From Cryobacterium sp. PH29-G1 (GTDB taxonomy: Bacteria > Actinomycetota > Actinomycetes > Actinomycetales > Microbacteriaceae), in the NCBI RefSeq assembly GCF_030063365.1, contig NZ_JASISY010000019.1, positions 1 through 57,428 of the forward strand: a stretch of DNA of 57,428 nucleotides, read 5' to 3'. The first letter of the stretch is position 1, and each line of letters starts with the position of its first letter. A program made the position numbers and the translations under genes. Below, one piece after another: positions 46,196 through 54,543 of the stretch. The notes beneath the pieces were generated by a model. It was given only the letters and a program-made list of their open reading frames with translations. It ran no database searches and was not told the DNA's origin.

Positions 46196-47163
46196 CGAAA
46201 ATACAGCGCGCCCTGGTGACGGGAGCGAACGGGCAGGACGGAATGTACCTCGTGAGACGGCTTGTCTCCGAAGGTCACGACGTGCACGGGATGTGCCATT
46301 CTGCTGAAGGGGCGACCCGTCTGGGGATGCAGGTGCCCGAAGTAACCGCGCACGTTTGCGATCTAAGCGACCCCCAGGGCATCGATGCCCTGATCGAAGA
46401 GGTGCGTCCCACAATCATCTTCAACCTCGCCGGGAACACGTCAGTGGCTCGCTCCTGGGACTTCCCCGCGGAGACTGCGGATGTGCTTGGCGTCGGCCCA
46501 GTTCGGCTTCTACAGGCGGCGTGGGTCTTGGGCGAACGTATGGGGACAACCATTCGGTTCGTTCAGGCGTCGAGCGCGGAGATTTTCGGCGACGCGATCG
46601 ACGTTCCCCAAACGGAGAAGACGTTGCGTGACCCGGTCACGCCCTATGGCGCGGCGAAATCGTTTGCCCATGAAATGATCAGCGTTTATCGCAAGCGTGG
46701 CATGTTCGCGAGCTCGGCCATCCTGTACAACCACGAGTCGCCCACTCGGCCCGAATCCTTCGTTGCCCGCAAGATCTCCCGTGAAGTCGCACGCATTTCG
46801 CTGGGTCTCTCTGACCGGCTGACGCTCGGAAACATCGACGTTTTTCGCGATTGGGGCTATGCGCCCGACTACGTGGACGCGCTCGTACGCATCTCCCGGG
46901 CCGATGCGGCCGACGACTTTATTGTGGCCACCGGCATTGCTCACAGCGTGAGGGACTTCGTGGACACGGCGTTCGCGCACATCGGCGTGACCGACGCGAG
47001 CCGGTACGTTGTTATCGACCCGGCGTTCTACCGGCCTGCCGACCCTAAAGAACTCGTCGGCGATCCGAGACGGCTGAAAACTCTTGGTTGGGAACCTAGT
47101 GTGAACTTCGAACAGCTCGTCACGCTGATGGTTGATGCCGACGTCCAGTCCTTACAGCAGTAG
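46192..47163 (+). CDS. GDP-mannose 4,6-dehydratase paralogue (divergent)
   Basis: A 323-residue SDR clearly related to Gmd: VTGANGQDGMYLVRRL, FVQASSAEIFGDA (Ser/Glu of the active site), TPYGAAKSFAHEM (Tyr, Lys) and NHESPTRPESFVARKISREV. The segment after the first strand, which in Gmd reads [15 protein letters not shown] and joins subunits and holds NADP, is replaced here by HSAEGATRLGMQVPE. It may thus be a Gmd-like enzyme with altered assembly, or a reductase or epimerase working on the Gmd product (for example toward GDP-D-rhamnose or another GDP-deoxyhexose). GAGGAAG lies five bases before the ATG. Confidence 0.82.
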   Translation: MTKIQRALVTGANGQDGMYLVRRLVSEGHDVHGMCHSAEGATRLGMQVPEVTAHVCDLSDPQGIDALIEEVRPTIIFNLAGNTSVARSWDFPAETADVLGVGPVRLLQAAWVLGERMGTTIRFVQASSAEIFGDAIDVPQTEKTLRDPVTPYGAAKSFAHEMISVYRKRGMFASSAILYNHESPTRPESFVARKISREVARISLGLSDRLTLGNIDVFRDWGYAPDYVDALVRISRADAADDFIVATGIAHSVRDFVDTAFAHIGVTDASRYVVIDPAFYRPADPKELVGDPRRLKTLGWEPSVNFEQLVTLMVDADVQSLQQ

Positions 47164-47273
47164 CTGGGTGCCGCTTCCGTGATTGATCGGTAAGCTCTAT
47201 GGGTCGAGGGTTTGGCTTCAGCGGATGACCGCGTGCCGGGCCGAGCCTTTTCAGCCACATAGTAGGGAACTTC

Positions 47274-48305
47274 ATGGCCAAGCGCGCTTTCATTACCGGC
47301 ATAACCGGACAAGACGGGTCATACCTCGCCGAACTGCTGCTCAGCAAGGGCTATGAGGTTCACGGCCTCATTCGCCGTGCGTCAACTTTCAACACGTCGC
47401 GTATCGACCACCTCTACGTGGATCCGCACGACACTGGGGCCAAGCTATTTCTGCACTATGGGGATCTGAGTGACGGCTCCCGTCTATCGACGCTCCTAGC
47501 CGAGATCAAGCCGGACGAGGTCTACAACCTGGCCGCGCAGTCGCACGTGCGGGTGTCGTTTGACGAACCAGAGCACACGGCGGACACGACCGGGATGGGC
47601 ACGATCCGCCTGCTTGAGGCGGTGCGCATGTCAGGCATCCACTGCCGGTTCTACCAGGCGTCGAGTTCGGAGATGTTCGGCGCGACCCCGCCGCCGCAGA
47701 ACGAGGACACCCCGTTCTACCCGCGCTCGCCCTACGGTGCGGCGAAGGTGTACTCCTACTGGATCACCAAGAACTACCGCGAGGCCTACGGCATGTTCGC
47801 GGTCAACGGCATTCTGTTCAACCACGAGTCGCCGCGTCGTGGCGAGACGTTCGTGACGCGCAAGATCACCCGCGCAGTCGCTGCGATCAAGGCTGGCACG
47901 CAGAACCACGTTTACCTCGGCAACCTCGATTCCGTTCGTGACTGGGGCTATGCCGCTGAGTACGTGGAAGGCATGTGGCGCATGCTGCAGGTCGATGAAC
48001 CCGAGGACTTCGTTCTCGCTACGGGGGGCAATTTTACAGTGCGCGACTTCGTGCAGACCGCGTTCGAGCACGCGGGCCTGGACTGGGAAGAACACGTTCG
48101 CTTTGACGAGCGCTACCTGCGCCCCACCGAGGTGGATGCCCTCGTCGGCGACGCATCCAAGGCCGAGGCCAAGCTGGGCTGGAAAGCCACCGTGGACACG
48201 GCAGAGCTCGCCCGCATCATGGTGGACGCCGATATCACTGCGCTCAGCCACGCTGGCGGGCGCTGGATCGACGAGGTCAAACTTGCGAGCTGGGGCACCA
48301 AGTAA
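47274..48305 (+). CDS. gmd: GDP-mannose 4,6-dehydratase
   Basis: A 343-residue SDR that makes GDP-4-keto-6-deoxy-mannose. [56 protein letters not shown] and [19 protein letters not shown] are all canonical. TAAGCT near 47192 could be a -10, and TAGGGAAC precedes the ATG. It is followed after two bases by fcl, so GDP-L-fucose is the expected product of the pair. Confidence 0.96.
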   Translation: MAKRAFITGITGQDGSYLAELLLSKGYEVHGLIRRASTFNTSRIDHLYVDPHDTGAKLFLHYGDLSDGSRLSTLLAEIKPDEVYNLAAQSHVRVSFDEPEHTADTTGMGTIRLLEAVRMSGIHCRFYQASSSEMFGATPPPQNEDTPFYPRSPYGAAKVYSYWITKNYREAYGMFAVNGILFNHESPRRGETFVTRKITRAVAAIKAGTQNHVYLGNLDSVRDWGYAAEYVEGMWRMLQVDEPEDFVLATGGNFTVRDFVQTAFEHAGLDWEEHVRFDERYLRPTEVDALVGDASKAEAKLGWKATVDTAELARIMVDADITALSHAGGRWIDEVKLASWGTK

Positions 48306-48307
48306 CT

Positions 48308-49297
48308 ATGACCGATTCGGATGACCGCGACCACGTTGACTTCGTTCCCGGCCCGCTGGACCGCTCTGGCACGTTCTACGTGGCTGGGCACCGCGGCCTC
48401 GTGGGCTCTGCCATCTGGCGGCGCCTGCAGTCCGAAGGGTTCACGGACCTCGTAGGCCGAACGTCGGCGGAACTGGACTTGAAGGACCGCGACGCGGTAT
48501 TCGCATTTTTCGCGGAGGTGAAGCCGCGGTACGTCGTTCTGGCAGCGGCGAAGGTCGGCGGGATCCTCGCCAACAACACCTACCCGGTCGATTTTCTTAG
48601 CGACAACCTGCGCATTCAGGTGAACGTGCTCGACGCCGCGTTGAAGTACGGCGTCGAGCGACTTCTGTTCCTCGGTTCCAGCTGCATCTACCCGCGGCTC
48701 GCGCCGCAGCCAATTAGGGAAGATTCTCTGCTCACCGGGTACTTGGAGCCGACGAACGATGCGTATGCGATTGCGAAAATCGCGGGAATATTGCAGATTC
48801 AGGCCGTGCGCCGTCAATTCGGATTGCCGTGGATCTCAGCGATGCCGACGAACCTCTACGGCCCGGGAGACAACTTCTCGCCGGCGGGATCGCATGTTCT
48901 GCCCGCTTTGATTCGTCGCTACGACGACGCCGCGAAATCGGGCGCCGCATCCGTGACGAACTGGGGCACCGGCACACCGCGTCGCGAATTCTTACACGTG
49001 GATGACATGGCCGAGGCCTGCCTGCACCTGATGGAGCATTACGACGGTCCCGAGCAGGTAAACGTGGGTACCGGGCGGGACGTGACAATCAAGGAGATCG
49101 CCGAGACGATCGCCCAAGTTGTTGGTTACACCGGTACCACCGAGTGGGACACGGGCAAACCCGACGGAACCCCGCAGAAGCTTCTCGACGTGTCAAAGCT
49201 TGCCAACGTGGGCTGGAATGCTCGGATTGACCTTGAAGCTGGATTGCGCTCCACCGTGGACTGGTATCGCGAACACTCGGATACGCTCCGCCAGTAA
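48308..49297 (+). CDS. fcl: GDP-L-fucose synthase
   Basis: A 329-residue epimerase-reductase acting on the Gmd product: FYVAGHRGLVGSAIWRRL binds NADP, FLGSSCIYPRLAPQPI carries Ser and Cys of the active site, and NDAYAIAKIAGI has Tyr and Lys. An extension of about 17 residues at the N-terminus (Asp/His-rich) precedes the fold. It is the last gene of the plus-strand run; hairpin-forming sequence follows it. Confidence 0.95.
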   Translation: MTDSDDRDHVDFVPGPLDRSGTFYVAGHRGLVGSAIWRRLQSEGFTDLVGRTSAELDLKDRDAVFAFFAEVKPRYVVLAAAKVGGILANNTYPVDFLSDNLRIQVNVLDAALKYGVERLLFLGSSCIYPRLAPQPIREDSLLTGYLEPTNDAYAIAKIAGILQIQAVRRQFGLPWISAMPTNLYGPGDNFSPAGSHVLPALIRRYDDAAKSGAASVTNWGTGTPRREFLHVDDMAEACLHLMEHYDGPEQVNVGTGRDVTIKEIAETIAQVVGYTGTTEWDTGKPDGTPQKLLDVSKLANVGWNARIDLEAGLRSTVDWYREHSDTLRQ

Positions 49298-49390
49298 GCG
49301 GATGCCGCGCACGGCACGCCATGCGCGTTTGTTGGCCCGGGCCGAAGCTCCGCAGCAACGGGGTTCTGGGTTTGAGCCGGCGGCATCCGC
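49298..49390. repeat. Inverted repeat after fcl
   Basis: GCGGATGCCGC (49298-49308) and its exact complement (49380-49390) enclose 71 bases. It begins right after the fcl stop. A further hairpin GACGGGTTGC...GTGCAGCCCGTC lies next to it (about 49397-49428). It could act in termination or be a remnant of a small repeat element. Confidence 0.5.
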
Positions 49391-49488
49391 TGCAGGACGG
49401 GTTGCGCGATCCCCGTGCAGCCCGTCTGAGCTGGTCGACGCGGATCTCTCTGCCAGTGGGCGGCGGGCGGAGGCCGCTTTCGCGAAAC

Positions 49489-49546
49489 GCGGGAGTTGCG
49501 CCGGTGCGCGGGAGGCGGAACTCGGGCGCACCGGCGCAACTCCCGC
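49489..49546. repeat. GC-rich hairpin repeat, family B, copy 2
   Basis: A perfect 21-bp inverted repeat: arm 49489-49509 (GCGGGAGTTGCGCCGGTGCG, then C) and its complement 49526-49546, with a 16-base loop. It lies between the convergent fcl and ligase genes, 23 bases before the ligase stop. Confidence 0.85.
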
Positions 49547-49569
49547 GCGGCGCGGTGCGCGCGGGCGAC

Positions 49570-50856
49570 CTACGGCGCGTCGGGGTGGGGCTTGTGCGGC
49601 AGGGCGCTGCGCCAGCTCAGACCCTGCGCGGCCTTGACGGAGCAGATCACGAGCAGCAGCCAGCCGAACTCGAACAAAATGGTGCTTTCCGCCGCGCTGG
49701 TCACCAGCAGGGTCACCAAAATGAGCGGTGCCCAGACGTAGACCAGCGAGCGCTTGTTCGAGGCGAGCAGCCAGGAACGCACGAAGGCCAGCAGCACGAG
49801 GGCGAGAAAGGCGAGAAAGCCGATCAGTCCCAGCTGAAAGTACACGTCGAGGTAGGCGTTGAGCCCGGTGGTGTACAGGTGTCCGGTGGTGAATTCCAGC
49901 CAACCGTAGGGCGTGACATCCTGCGGCCAGAATCCGGCCCAGCCCCAGCCCTCGAGCGGATGCAGTTCCACCAGCCGCCACATTTCGGTCCACAGCGAGT
50001 ATCGAACTTCAAACTCACTGCCCGCGTTGAGGGCGCTGATGATGGTCGTGCGGCCCACCCAGGCCGCGCCGGCGGCGGCCAGAGTCGCGGCCACGAGGCC
50101 CAGTTGCAGGCGCCATCGGCCGTCAGCGGGGGTACGGCGCAAACGGTAGAGGGCGAGCGCGGCGAGAACGACGCAGATGGCGACAACCACGATGACCGGG
50201 GAGCGGGTGAGCACCAGCGAGATGCCCGCGAGCCACATCGAGCCGATGCCGCGGCCGCGTGGAATGGATCGGGCGCGCAGCTCCACGTAGAAGGTGACGG
50301 CGGCGATGAGGGCGATGAGCCCGAACACGTTGCGGGAGCCGAAGATGCCCTGGATGGGGCCGAGTCGGTCGATATCGCCGACCACGCCGAGAAACGCGAT
50401 CGGCAGGTCGAGTAGCAGCCCCGAGAGCACTTCGAGAAAAATGGAGACCCCGAGCAGTACTCGCAGCACATCACCGGTGGCGCGCACCACCTGAAAGGTG
50501 TCGCGCACGAGCGCCACATAGATGGCGAGAAACCCTACGGTGATTTGGTAGCTGACGCCGATGATGGTCTCGGAGACGTAGCCGCTCCACAACCCGGACA
50601 GCGCGCACCACGCCACGAACACGATGATCGAGATGGGCAGCAGGCCGTGCCACTCCACGATCGGGCGGCGGGCCAGCAGCGACAGCACAGCGAGCACAAC
50701 GAGCCCACCGAGTATGCCGATCAGGCCGGGCCAGCCCATGACGCTGCGCAGCAGGTGGGTGCCAAAGGCGGTGGCCAGAATGATAAGCGTGAGCGAGGCC
50801 GCGAATTTCGGCGACGCGAGAACGCGGCGCAGGGCTTCGGGCAAGGTAGTCATCAT
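49570..50856 (-). CDS. O-antigen ligase/polymerase-like membrane protein 1
   Basis: A 428-residue protein with about 11-12 membrane helices and one long external loop (about residues 275-345), the layout of the Wzy_C/WaaL family. SRNVFGLIALIAAVTFYVELRAR and LTRSPVIVVVAI match the family core. In the loop the usual His of the HNxxLD segment is Leu (TTGLNAYLDVYFQLG); a His lies six residues earlier (GHLYTTG). This may alter or abolish ligase activity. It lies 26 bases after a related gene, with which it forms an operon. A role in polymerising or ligating the surface glycan is inferred from family and place. Confidence 0.85.
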   Translation of the reverse strand: MMTTLPEALRRVLASPKFAASLTLIILATAFGTHLLRSVMGWPGLIGILGGLVVLAVLSLLARRPIVEWHGLLPISIIVFVAWCALSGLWSGYVSETIIGVSYQITVGFLAIYVALVRDTFQVVRATGDVLRVLLGVSIFLEVLSGLLLDLPIAFLGVVGDIDRLGPIQGIFGSRNVFGLIALIAAVTFYVELRARSIPRGRGIGSMWLAGISLVLTRSPVIVVVAICVVLAALALYRLRRTPADGRWRLQLGLVAATLAAAGAAWVGRTTIISALNAGSEFEVRYSLWTEMWRLVELHPLEGWGWAGFWPQDVTPYGWLEFTTGHLYTTGLNAYLDVYFQLGLIGFLAFLALVLLAFVRSWLLASNKRSLVYVWAPLILVTLLVTSAAESTILFEFGWLLLVICSVKAAQGLSWRSALPHKPHPDAP

Positions 50857-50882
50857 GGCCCGTCTAATTTACCGCGTGAAAC

Positions 50883-52289
50883 TTAGGGCATTGGTCGGGG
50901 CGCGTGCTGCTGCCGTTTGGTGACGACGGCGAGCACGATCAAAATTACCCACCCGCTCTCAACCAGCAGCCGACTTTCGGCCACACTCTGCGCGATCAGC
51001 GCGACGAGCAGCAGCAGCGGCAGCAACGCCGAGACCGCGAACGGTTCGTTGTCGGTTACGCCCCGACGCGGGCGATCCACGGCGAGAAACCAGGCCCGCC
51101 ACAGCGTGGAGAAGACCAGCGCGGCGAACAGAATCACGCCGAAGATGCCCAGCTGCAGCCATACATCGAGCCAGGCGTTGTGCGCCTGGAGGTAGGTGAC
51201 GCCCTTGCGCACGGCCAGATCGTTGAACGGTTCCACCCACGGCACCCAGTAGCTCACCCACCCCCAGCCGAACACGGGTCGTTCCAGGGCGAGCTGGGTG
51301 ACGCTGGCCCAAATGTCGAAGCGGCCGGTGAGGTCCTCGCTGCGGCCGAGCAGCGCAAACAGCTGTGACGAGAACAGTGCGAGTGCTGCCACCACCACCC
51401 CAACGGATGCCGCCGCCACGACATACAGCGGCCGCCGGTGCTGGTCGTGCACGGTGCGTGCCCAGAGTGCGAACAGCAGGGCGGCGACAACGGCCGCCAG
51501 CGCCACAGTGACCGTGGCGGATCGGGTGAGCACGAGCATCCCGATGGCCACGGTGAGCCAGACCAGGCCGGCGCCGCGCTTGACGGTGTGGGCGCGCAGC
51601 TGCACGGTGAAGACGATGATGGCCAGCAGGGCGACGAAACCGAGCAGGTTGCGGTTGGCGACGATGCCCTCGATTGGGCCGCCGGCCAGCAAGAGGCCCC
51701 GGGACCAGTAGAAGGCGTTCGGTATGTGAATGGTGCCGTAGTCGACGAAGAAGGGCAGCACGGGGTGTCGAATGACGACGGCCACGATCAGCTCGAACAC
51801 GAGCGAGAGGGCGAGCACCCAGCGCAGCGCGCCGGCCAGGGTACGCAGCAGTTCCGGCCAGGTGAGGGTGACGGCCAGAAACAGCGCGGCGAGGGTGGTG
51901 ATGAGTTGCAGCGCGATTCCCAGAGCGGATGCCCCCGGGTAATACGACCACGCGATCGACAGGGTGGCCAGCAGCAGAAAAGCGGTGATGGTCTTGGGAA
52001 ACTTGCGCCAGTTCAGCGGCGGCGCGAGGGCAGCCTGGTAGGTGCGGCCGCGGGCGATGTCGCGGTCGGTGGGTGGGGCATCCGCTCTGTCGGGGGGAGT
52101 GGCGGCTCGGTTGCGGGCGTTGGTGCGCTGGGTGCTGAGGCCGATGATGCTGCCGACCACGACGATGCCGGCGACGGCGCCAAAGCCCCACCAGCCGCCG
52201 AGGTTGCGCCAGAACTGGCCGGCCAGAACGGTGAACCAGACGAAGGTTGCGAAGAGTCGAATGACGAGGCGACTCTGCACGGTGGACAT
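50883..52289 (-). CDS. O-antigen ligase/polymerase-like membrane protein 2
   Basis: A 468-residue paralogue of the downstream protein, again about 12 helices with a long external loop (about residues 320-385). Here YLQAHNAWLDVWLQLGIFG has the family His, so it is the more likely active one. VANRNLLGFVALLAIIVFTVQLRAH corresponds to SRNVFGL in the paralogue. A hydrophilic Arg/Asp/Pro stretch (about 52-90) separates the first two helices from the rest. ATG 52289 is preceded by TAATCT at six bases, predicting a leaderless mRNA. Confidence 0.87.
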   Translation of the reverse strand: MSTVQSRLVIRLFATFVWFTVLAGQFWRNLGGWWGFGAVAGIVVVGSIIGLSTQRTNARNRAATPPDRADAPPTDRDIARGRTYQAALAPPLNWRKFPKTITAFLLLATLSIAWSYYPGASALGIALQLITTLAALFLAVTLTWPELLRTLAGALRWVLALSLVFELIVAVVIRHPVLPFFVDYGTIHIPNAFYWSRGLLLAGGPIEGIVANRNLLGFVALLAIIVFTVQLRAHTVKRGAGLVWLTVAIGMLVLTRSATVTVALAAVVAALLFALWARTVHDQHRRPLYVVAAASVGVVVAALALFSSQLFALLGRSEDLTGRFDIWASVTQLALERPVFGWGWVSYWVPWVEPFNDLAVRKGVTYLQAHNAWLDVWLQLGIFGVILFAALVFSTLWRAWFLAVDRPRRGVTDNEPFAVSALLPLLLLVALIAQSVAESRLLVESGWVILIVLAVVTKRQQHAPRPMP

Positions 52290-52301
52290 GGCACCAGATT
52301 A
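52290..52301 (-). promoter_or_regulatory. Putative -10 box, leaderless start of ligase operon
   Basis: On the minus strand TAATCT (52301-52296), GGTGCC, ATG. This is the closest match to TATAAT-like consensus among the six-base-spaced starts. Confidence 0.55.
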
Positions 52302-52343
52302 CCGGTGTTGGTGTGGCCCGTTTCGCGACCCGTTTCGCTACTT

Positions 52344-52408
52344 CACGCGAGGGCGGAGAAAATGTTGCTTCCGGGCGGCCGCAGCAACAATTTTTCCGCT
52401 CGCGCGTG
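52344..52408. terminator. 26-base imperfect stem-loop past the SRPBCC gene
   Basis: CACGCGAGGGCGGAGAAAAT (start of left arm, 52344-52369) pairs with the arm at 52383-52408 around a 13-base loop, with a few mismatches. Each arm carries a run of A or T, so on either strand a stem with U-rich segments forms. It lies 12 bases past the SRPBCC stop and upstream of the ligase promoter; a terminator of the SRPBCC operon is the simplest reading. Confidence 0.65.
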
Positions 52409-52420
52409 CAGGCGTCGCTT

Positions 52421-52858
52421 CTAGTCGGCGCGGCCCTCGGCCAGGTAGGCGAGGCGGCGCAGGGTCTCCGTGTTGCGGTGGGCGATGGCCAGATCGCTCA
52501 ACGTGGTGGGAACCAGACGGGCCGGGCCGGCGACCACGTCTTCGGTCATGCGCACGAGGCATCCGTTGTCGCGGTCTTGAACGTCGATTGCCACGTGTGC
52601 CTCACCGACGGGCCAGCCGCGCGCTTTGAGCATGACGTGGCGGGGCGAGCGCCATTCGAGCACGGAGGTGGTGTCGTCGATCAGGGCCGGCCAGACTCCC
52701 ACCGAGTGGTGGATGCGGCTGCCGACGGCGGGCCAGCTCGCGTCGACGTCGCGCATGCGGCTCGCGCCGACCACCCAGCTGGGGTACAGCCAGCCATTGG
52801 CCAAGACCGCGAAGACCTGTTCGGCGGTGCACGCAAAAGCTCGATAGTTCACGGCCAT
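52421..52858 (-). CDS. SRPBCC (polyketide cyclase-like) family protein
   Basis: A 145-residue START/SRPBCC-fold protein: VNYRAFACTAEQVFAVLANGWLYPSWVVGASRMRDVD at the start and CLVRMTEDVVAGPARL in the last strand. It presumably binds a hydrophobic ligand; no catalytic function is evident. AGGAGA lies six bases before the ATG. It is 22 bases downstream of the FAD oxidoreductase, with which it is likely cotranscribed. Confidence 0.82.
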   Translation of the reverse strand: MAVNYRAFACTAEQVFAVLANGWLYPSWVVGASRMRDVDASWPAVGSRIHHSVGVWPALIDDTTSVLEWRSPRHVMLKARGWPVGEAHVAIDVQDRDNGCLVRMTEDVVAGPARLVPTTLSDLAIAHRNTETLRRLAYLAEGRAD

Positions 52859-52880
52859 GAAGGTCTCCTATTCGTTGGGT

Positions 52881-54365
52881 TCAATCGGTAAGCGGATGCG
52901 CAGATCTCGGCGGTGACAGGTCGGGCGGAGTGTGCACGTTGAATTCGTGGCCGAGGGCGCTCAGCGCGGCGCGATAGCCGCACATTCCGTGCACACCGGG
53001 GCCGGGCGAGGTCGACGACGAGCACAGGTAGACGCCCTTCAACGGCGTGCTCCACGGGTCGCCCGACAGCACCGGACGGCGCACGAGCTGCAGCAGGCTG
53101 ATCGCTCCGGCCGCGATGTCGCCGCCAATGTGGTTGGGATTGTGCTTCTGCATCTGCGCGGCGCTCTGACCGACCGAGGCGAGAATGGTGTCGCGAAACC
53201 CCGGGGCGAAGCGTTCGATCTGCCGGGTGATCTGCTCGGTCTGGTCGTGGGGGGAGCCGGCCGGAACGTGCGTGTAGGCCCAGAGCACGTGCTGTCCCGC
53301 GGGAGCGCGGCTGGCGTCGAGAATGCTCGGCTGCGCGGCGAGCACGTAGGGGGAGTCAGAGTGCCGCCCGTGGGCGACGGCGTTCTCCGCCCGCGCCTGG
53401 TCGGCACGGGTGCCGCCCACGTGCAGGGTCGGCGCTCGCCGCAGGTCGACAGCGGTCCACGGCACCGGTTCGGACAGCGCGAAGTCCACCTTGGCGACCC
53501 CGTTGCCGTAGCGAAACTGGGCCAGTGCTGCGGCGTAGCGGTCGGGCAGGGCTCCCGCGGTGAGATCGAGGAAGGCGCGCGGGGTGACGTCGAGCATCAC
53601 CACGCTGGCCAGCGGTAGCTGCTGGAGGCTGGTGATGTCGACATCCGTCACGATTTCACCGCCGTGCGCGAGCAGGTCATCGGCGAGGGCCCGTGTGATG
53701 GCGCCGCTTCCGCCGGTCGGTAGCGGCCAGCCCCCGGCGTGCGCGTGGGCGGCGAGGGTGAGCCCGGCGCCGGCGGTCGAGAGGCTCGGCAGGCGCCCAA
53801 TCGAGTGCGCAAACGTGCCGGTGAGCAGGGCCGGCGCGGTCTCGCCGGAAAAGCGCAAGTTCCACGCTGGGCTCCCCTGCTCGAGCGTGCGCAGCCCAAA
53901 CCAGGCCAGCGTGAGCGGATGCCGCGGCACGCGCAGCAGCGCATCCCCGGTGAGGTCGGCCACATCGTTGATGTTCTGCACGAGGGGCGCGAGCAATCGG
54001 AGCCAGGCCGGGCCATCGCGGCCGAGGCCGGCTGCGGTGCGTTCGATGTCGTGCCAGGCCACCCCGGCCCGGCCGCCGGGCAGCGGATGCCCGTAGGAAA
54101 TCTCGGGAACGGTGAGCTCGATGCGGTCATTGAGGCCGAATCTTTGAAAGAACTCGGAGGCGAGCGCGAGCGGATGCACGGCGGAACCCACATCGTGGTG
54201 AAACCCGGGCAGGGTGAGCTCTGCGGTCGCGGCGGCGCCGCCGATGGTGTGTGCGCGCTCGTAGACGCGCACGGAGAGCCCGGCGCGGGCGAGCGTGACG
54301 GCGGCGGCCAGGCCGTTCGGGCCGGATCCGACGACGACGGCGTCGATCCCCTGATCGGTGGTCAC
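52881..54365 (-). CDS. FAD/NAD(P)-dependent oxidoreductase, PYROXD2/phytoene-desaturase-like
   Basis: A 494-residue flavoprotein. VVVGSGPNGLAAAVTLARAG binds FAD ADP, then RVYERAHTIGGAAATAELTLPGFHHDVGSAVHP is typical of the CrtI/PYROXD2 group; the C-terminal FAD motif is CSSSTSPGPGVHGMCGYRAA. Substrate unknown; it is not a clear carotenoid gene since no other crt gene is near. GTG 54365 is preferred; the open frame to 54434 crosses a perfect hairpin and is unlikely. A 12-codon ORF ends over this start (GTGA), which suggests coupled translation. The SRPBCC gene follows. Confidence 0.87.
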   Translation of the reverse strand: MTTDQGIDAVVVGSGPNGLAAAVTLARAGLSVRVYERAHTIGGAAATAELTLPGFHHDVGSAVHPLALASEFFQRFGLNDRIELTVPEISYGHPLPGGRAGVAWHDIERTAAGLGRDGPAWLRLLAPLVQNINDVADLTGDALLRVPRHPLTLAWFGLRTLEQGSPAWNLRFSGETAPALLTGTFAHSIGRLPSLSTAGAGLTLAAHAHAGGWPLPTGGSGAITRALADDLLAHGGEIVTDVDITSLQQLPLASVVMLDVTPRAFLDLTAGALPDRYAAALAQFRYGNGVAKVDFALSEPVPWTAVDLRRAPTLHVGGTRADQARAENAVAHGRHSDSPYVLAAQPSILDASRAPAGQHVLWAYTHVPAGSPHDQTEQITRQIERFAPGFRDTILASVGQSAAQMQKHNPNHIGGDIAAGAISLLQLVRRPVLSGDPWSTPLKGVYLCSSSTSPGPGVHGMCGYRAALSALGHEFNVHTPPDLSPPRSAHPLTD

Positions 54366-54400
54366 CGGAAAACCGGGCGGGGGGTGCGTCGAGGTCTCAT
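54362..54400 (-). CDS. Possible 12-residue leader ORF upstream of the oxidoreductase
   Basis: ATG 54400 reads MRPRRTPRPVFR and stops at TGA 54362-54364, overlapping the oxidoreductase GTG by the four bases GTGA. TACATT (54412-54407) lies exactly six bases before the ATG, so the mRNA would start at this ATG. The peptide is rich in Arg and Pro, which can slow ribosomes. It could serve to deliver ribosomes to the GTG, or as an attenuating leader peptide. Too short to judge by conservation here. Confidence 0.45.
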   Translation of the reverse strand: MRPRRTPRPVFR

Positions 54401-54427
54401 TGCGACAATGTATCCCGGGCCGGTGCA

Positions 54428-54455
54428 TGCGCACACCCCGGGCGGGGTGTGCGCA
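54428..54455. terminator. Perfect 12-bp hairpin
   Basis: TGCGCACACCCC (54428-54439), loop GGGC, GGGGTGTGCGCA (54444-54455). It lies between the acyl-CoA dehydrogenase stop and the oxidoreductase promoter on the minus strand, so it may end transcription of the former. No U-tract follows on the minus strand. Confidence 0.6.
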
Positions 54456-54465
54456 TCCGTTTGTT

Positions 54466-54497
54466 GAACCCGTCGGGGCCAGAACCCGTCGGGGCCA
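54466..54497. repeat. 16-base direct repeat, two copies
   Basis: GAACCCGTCGGGGCCA occurs at 54466-54481 and again at 54482-54497, followed by the partial complement GAACGGGCGTTC. A tandem duplication in the gap after the acyl-CoA dehydrogenase. Confidence 0.8.
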
Positions 54498-54543
54498 GAA
54501 CGGGCGTTCTTGACGAGTTCGTCGGGCAAACGACGGCTCGGCG

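Noticed and set aside
54366..54434. Longer start of the FAD oxidoreductase at 54434
   Set aside because: It would lie inside the perfect 12-bp hairpin and add a His/Pro-rich stretch; the GTG at 54365, coupled to the leader ORF, fits the fold better.
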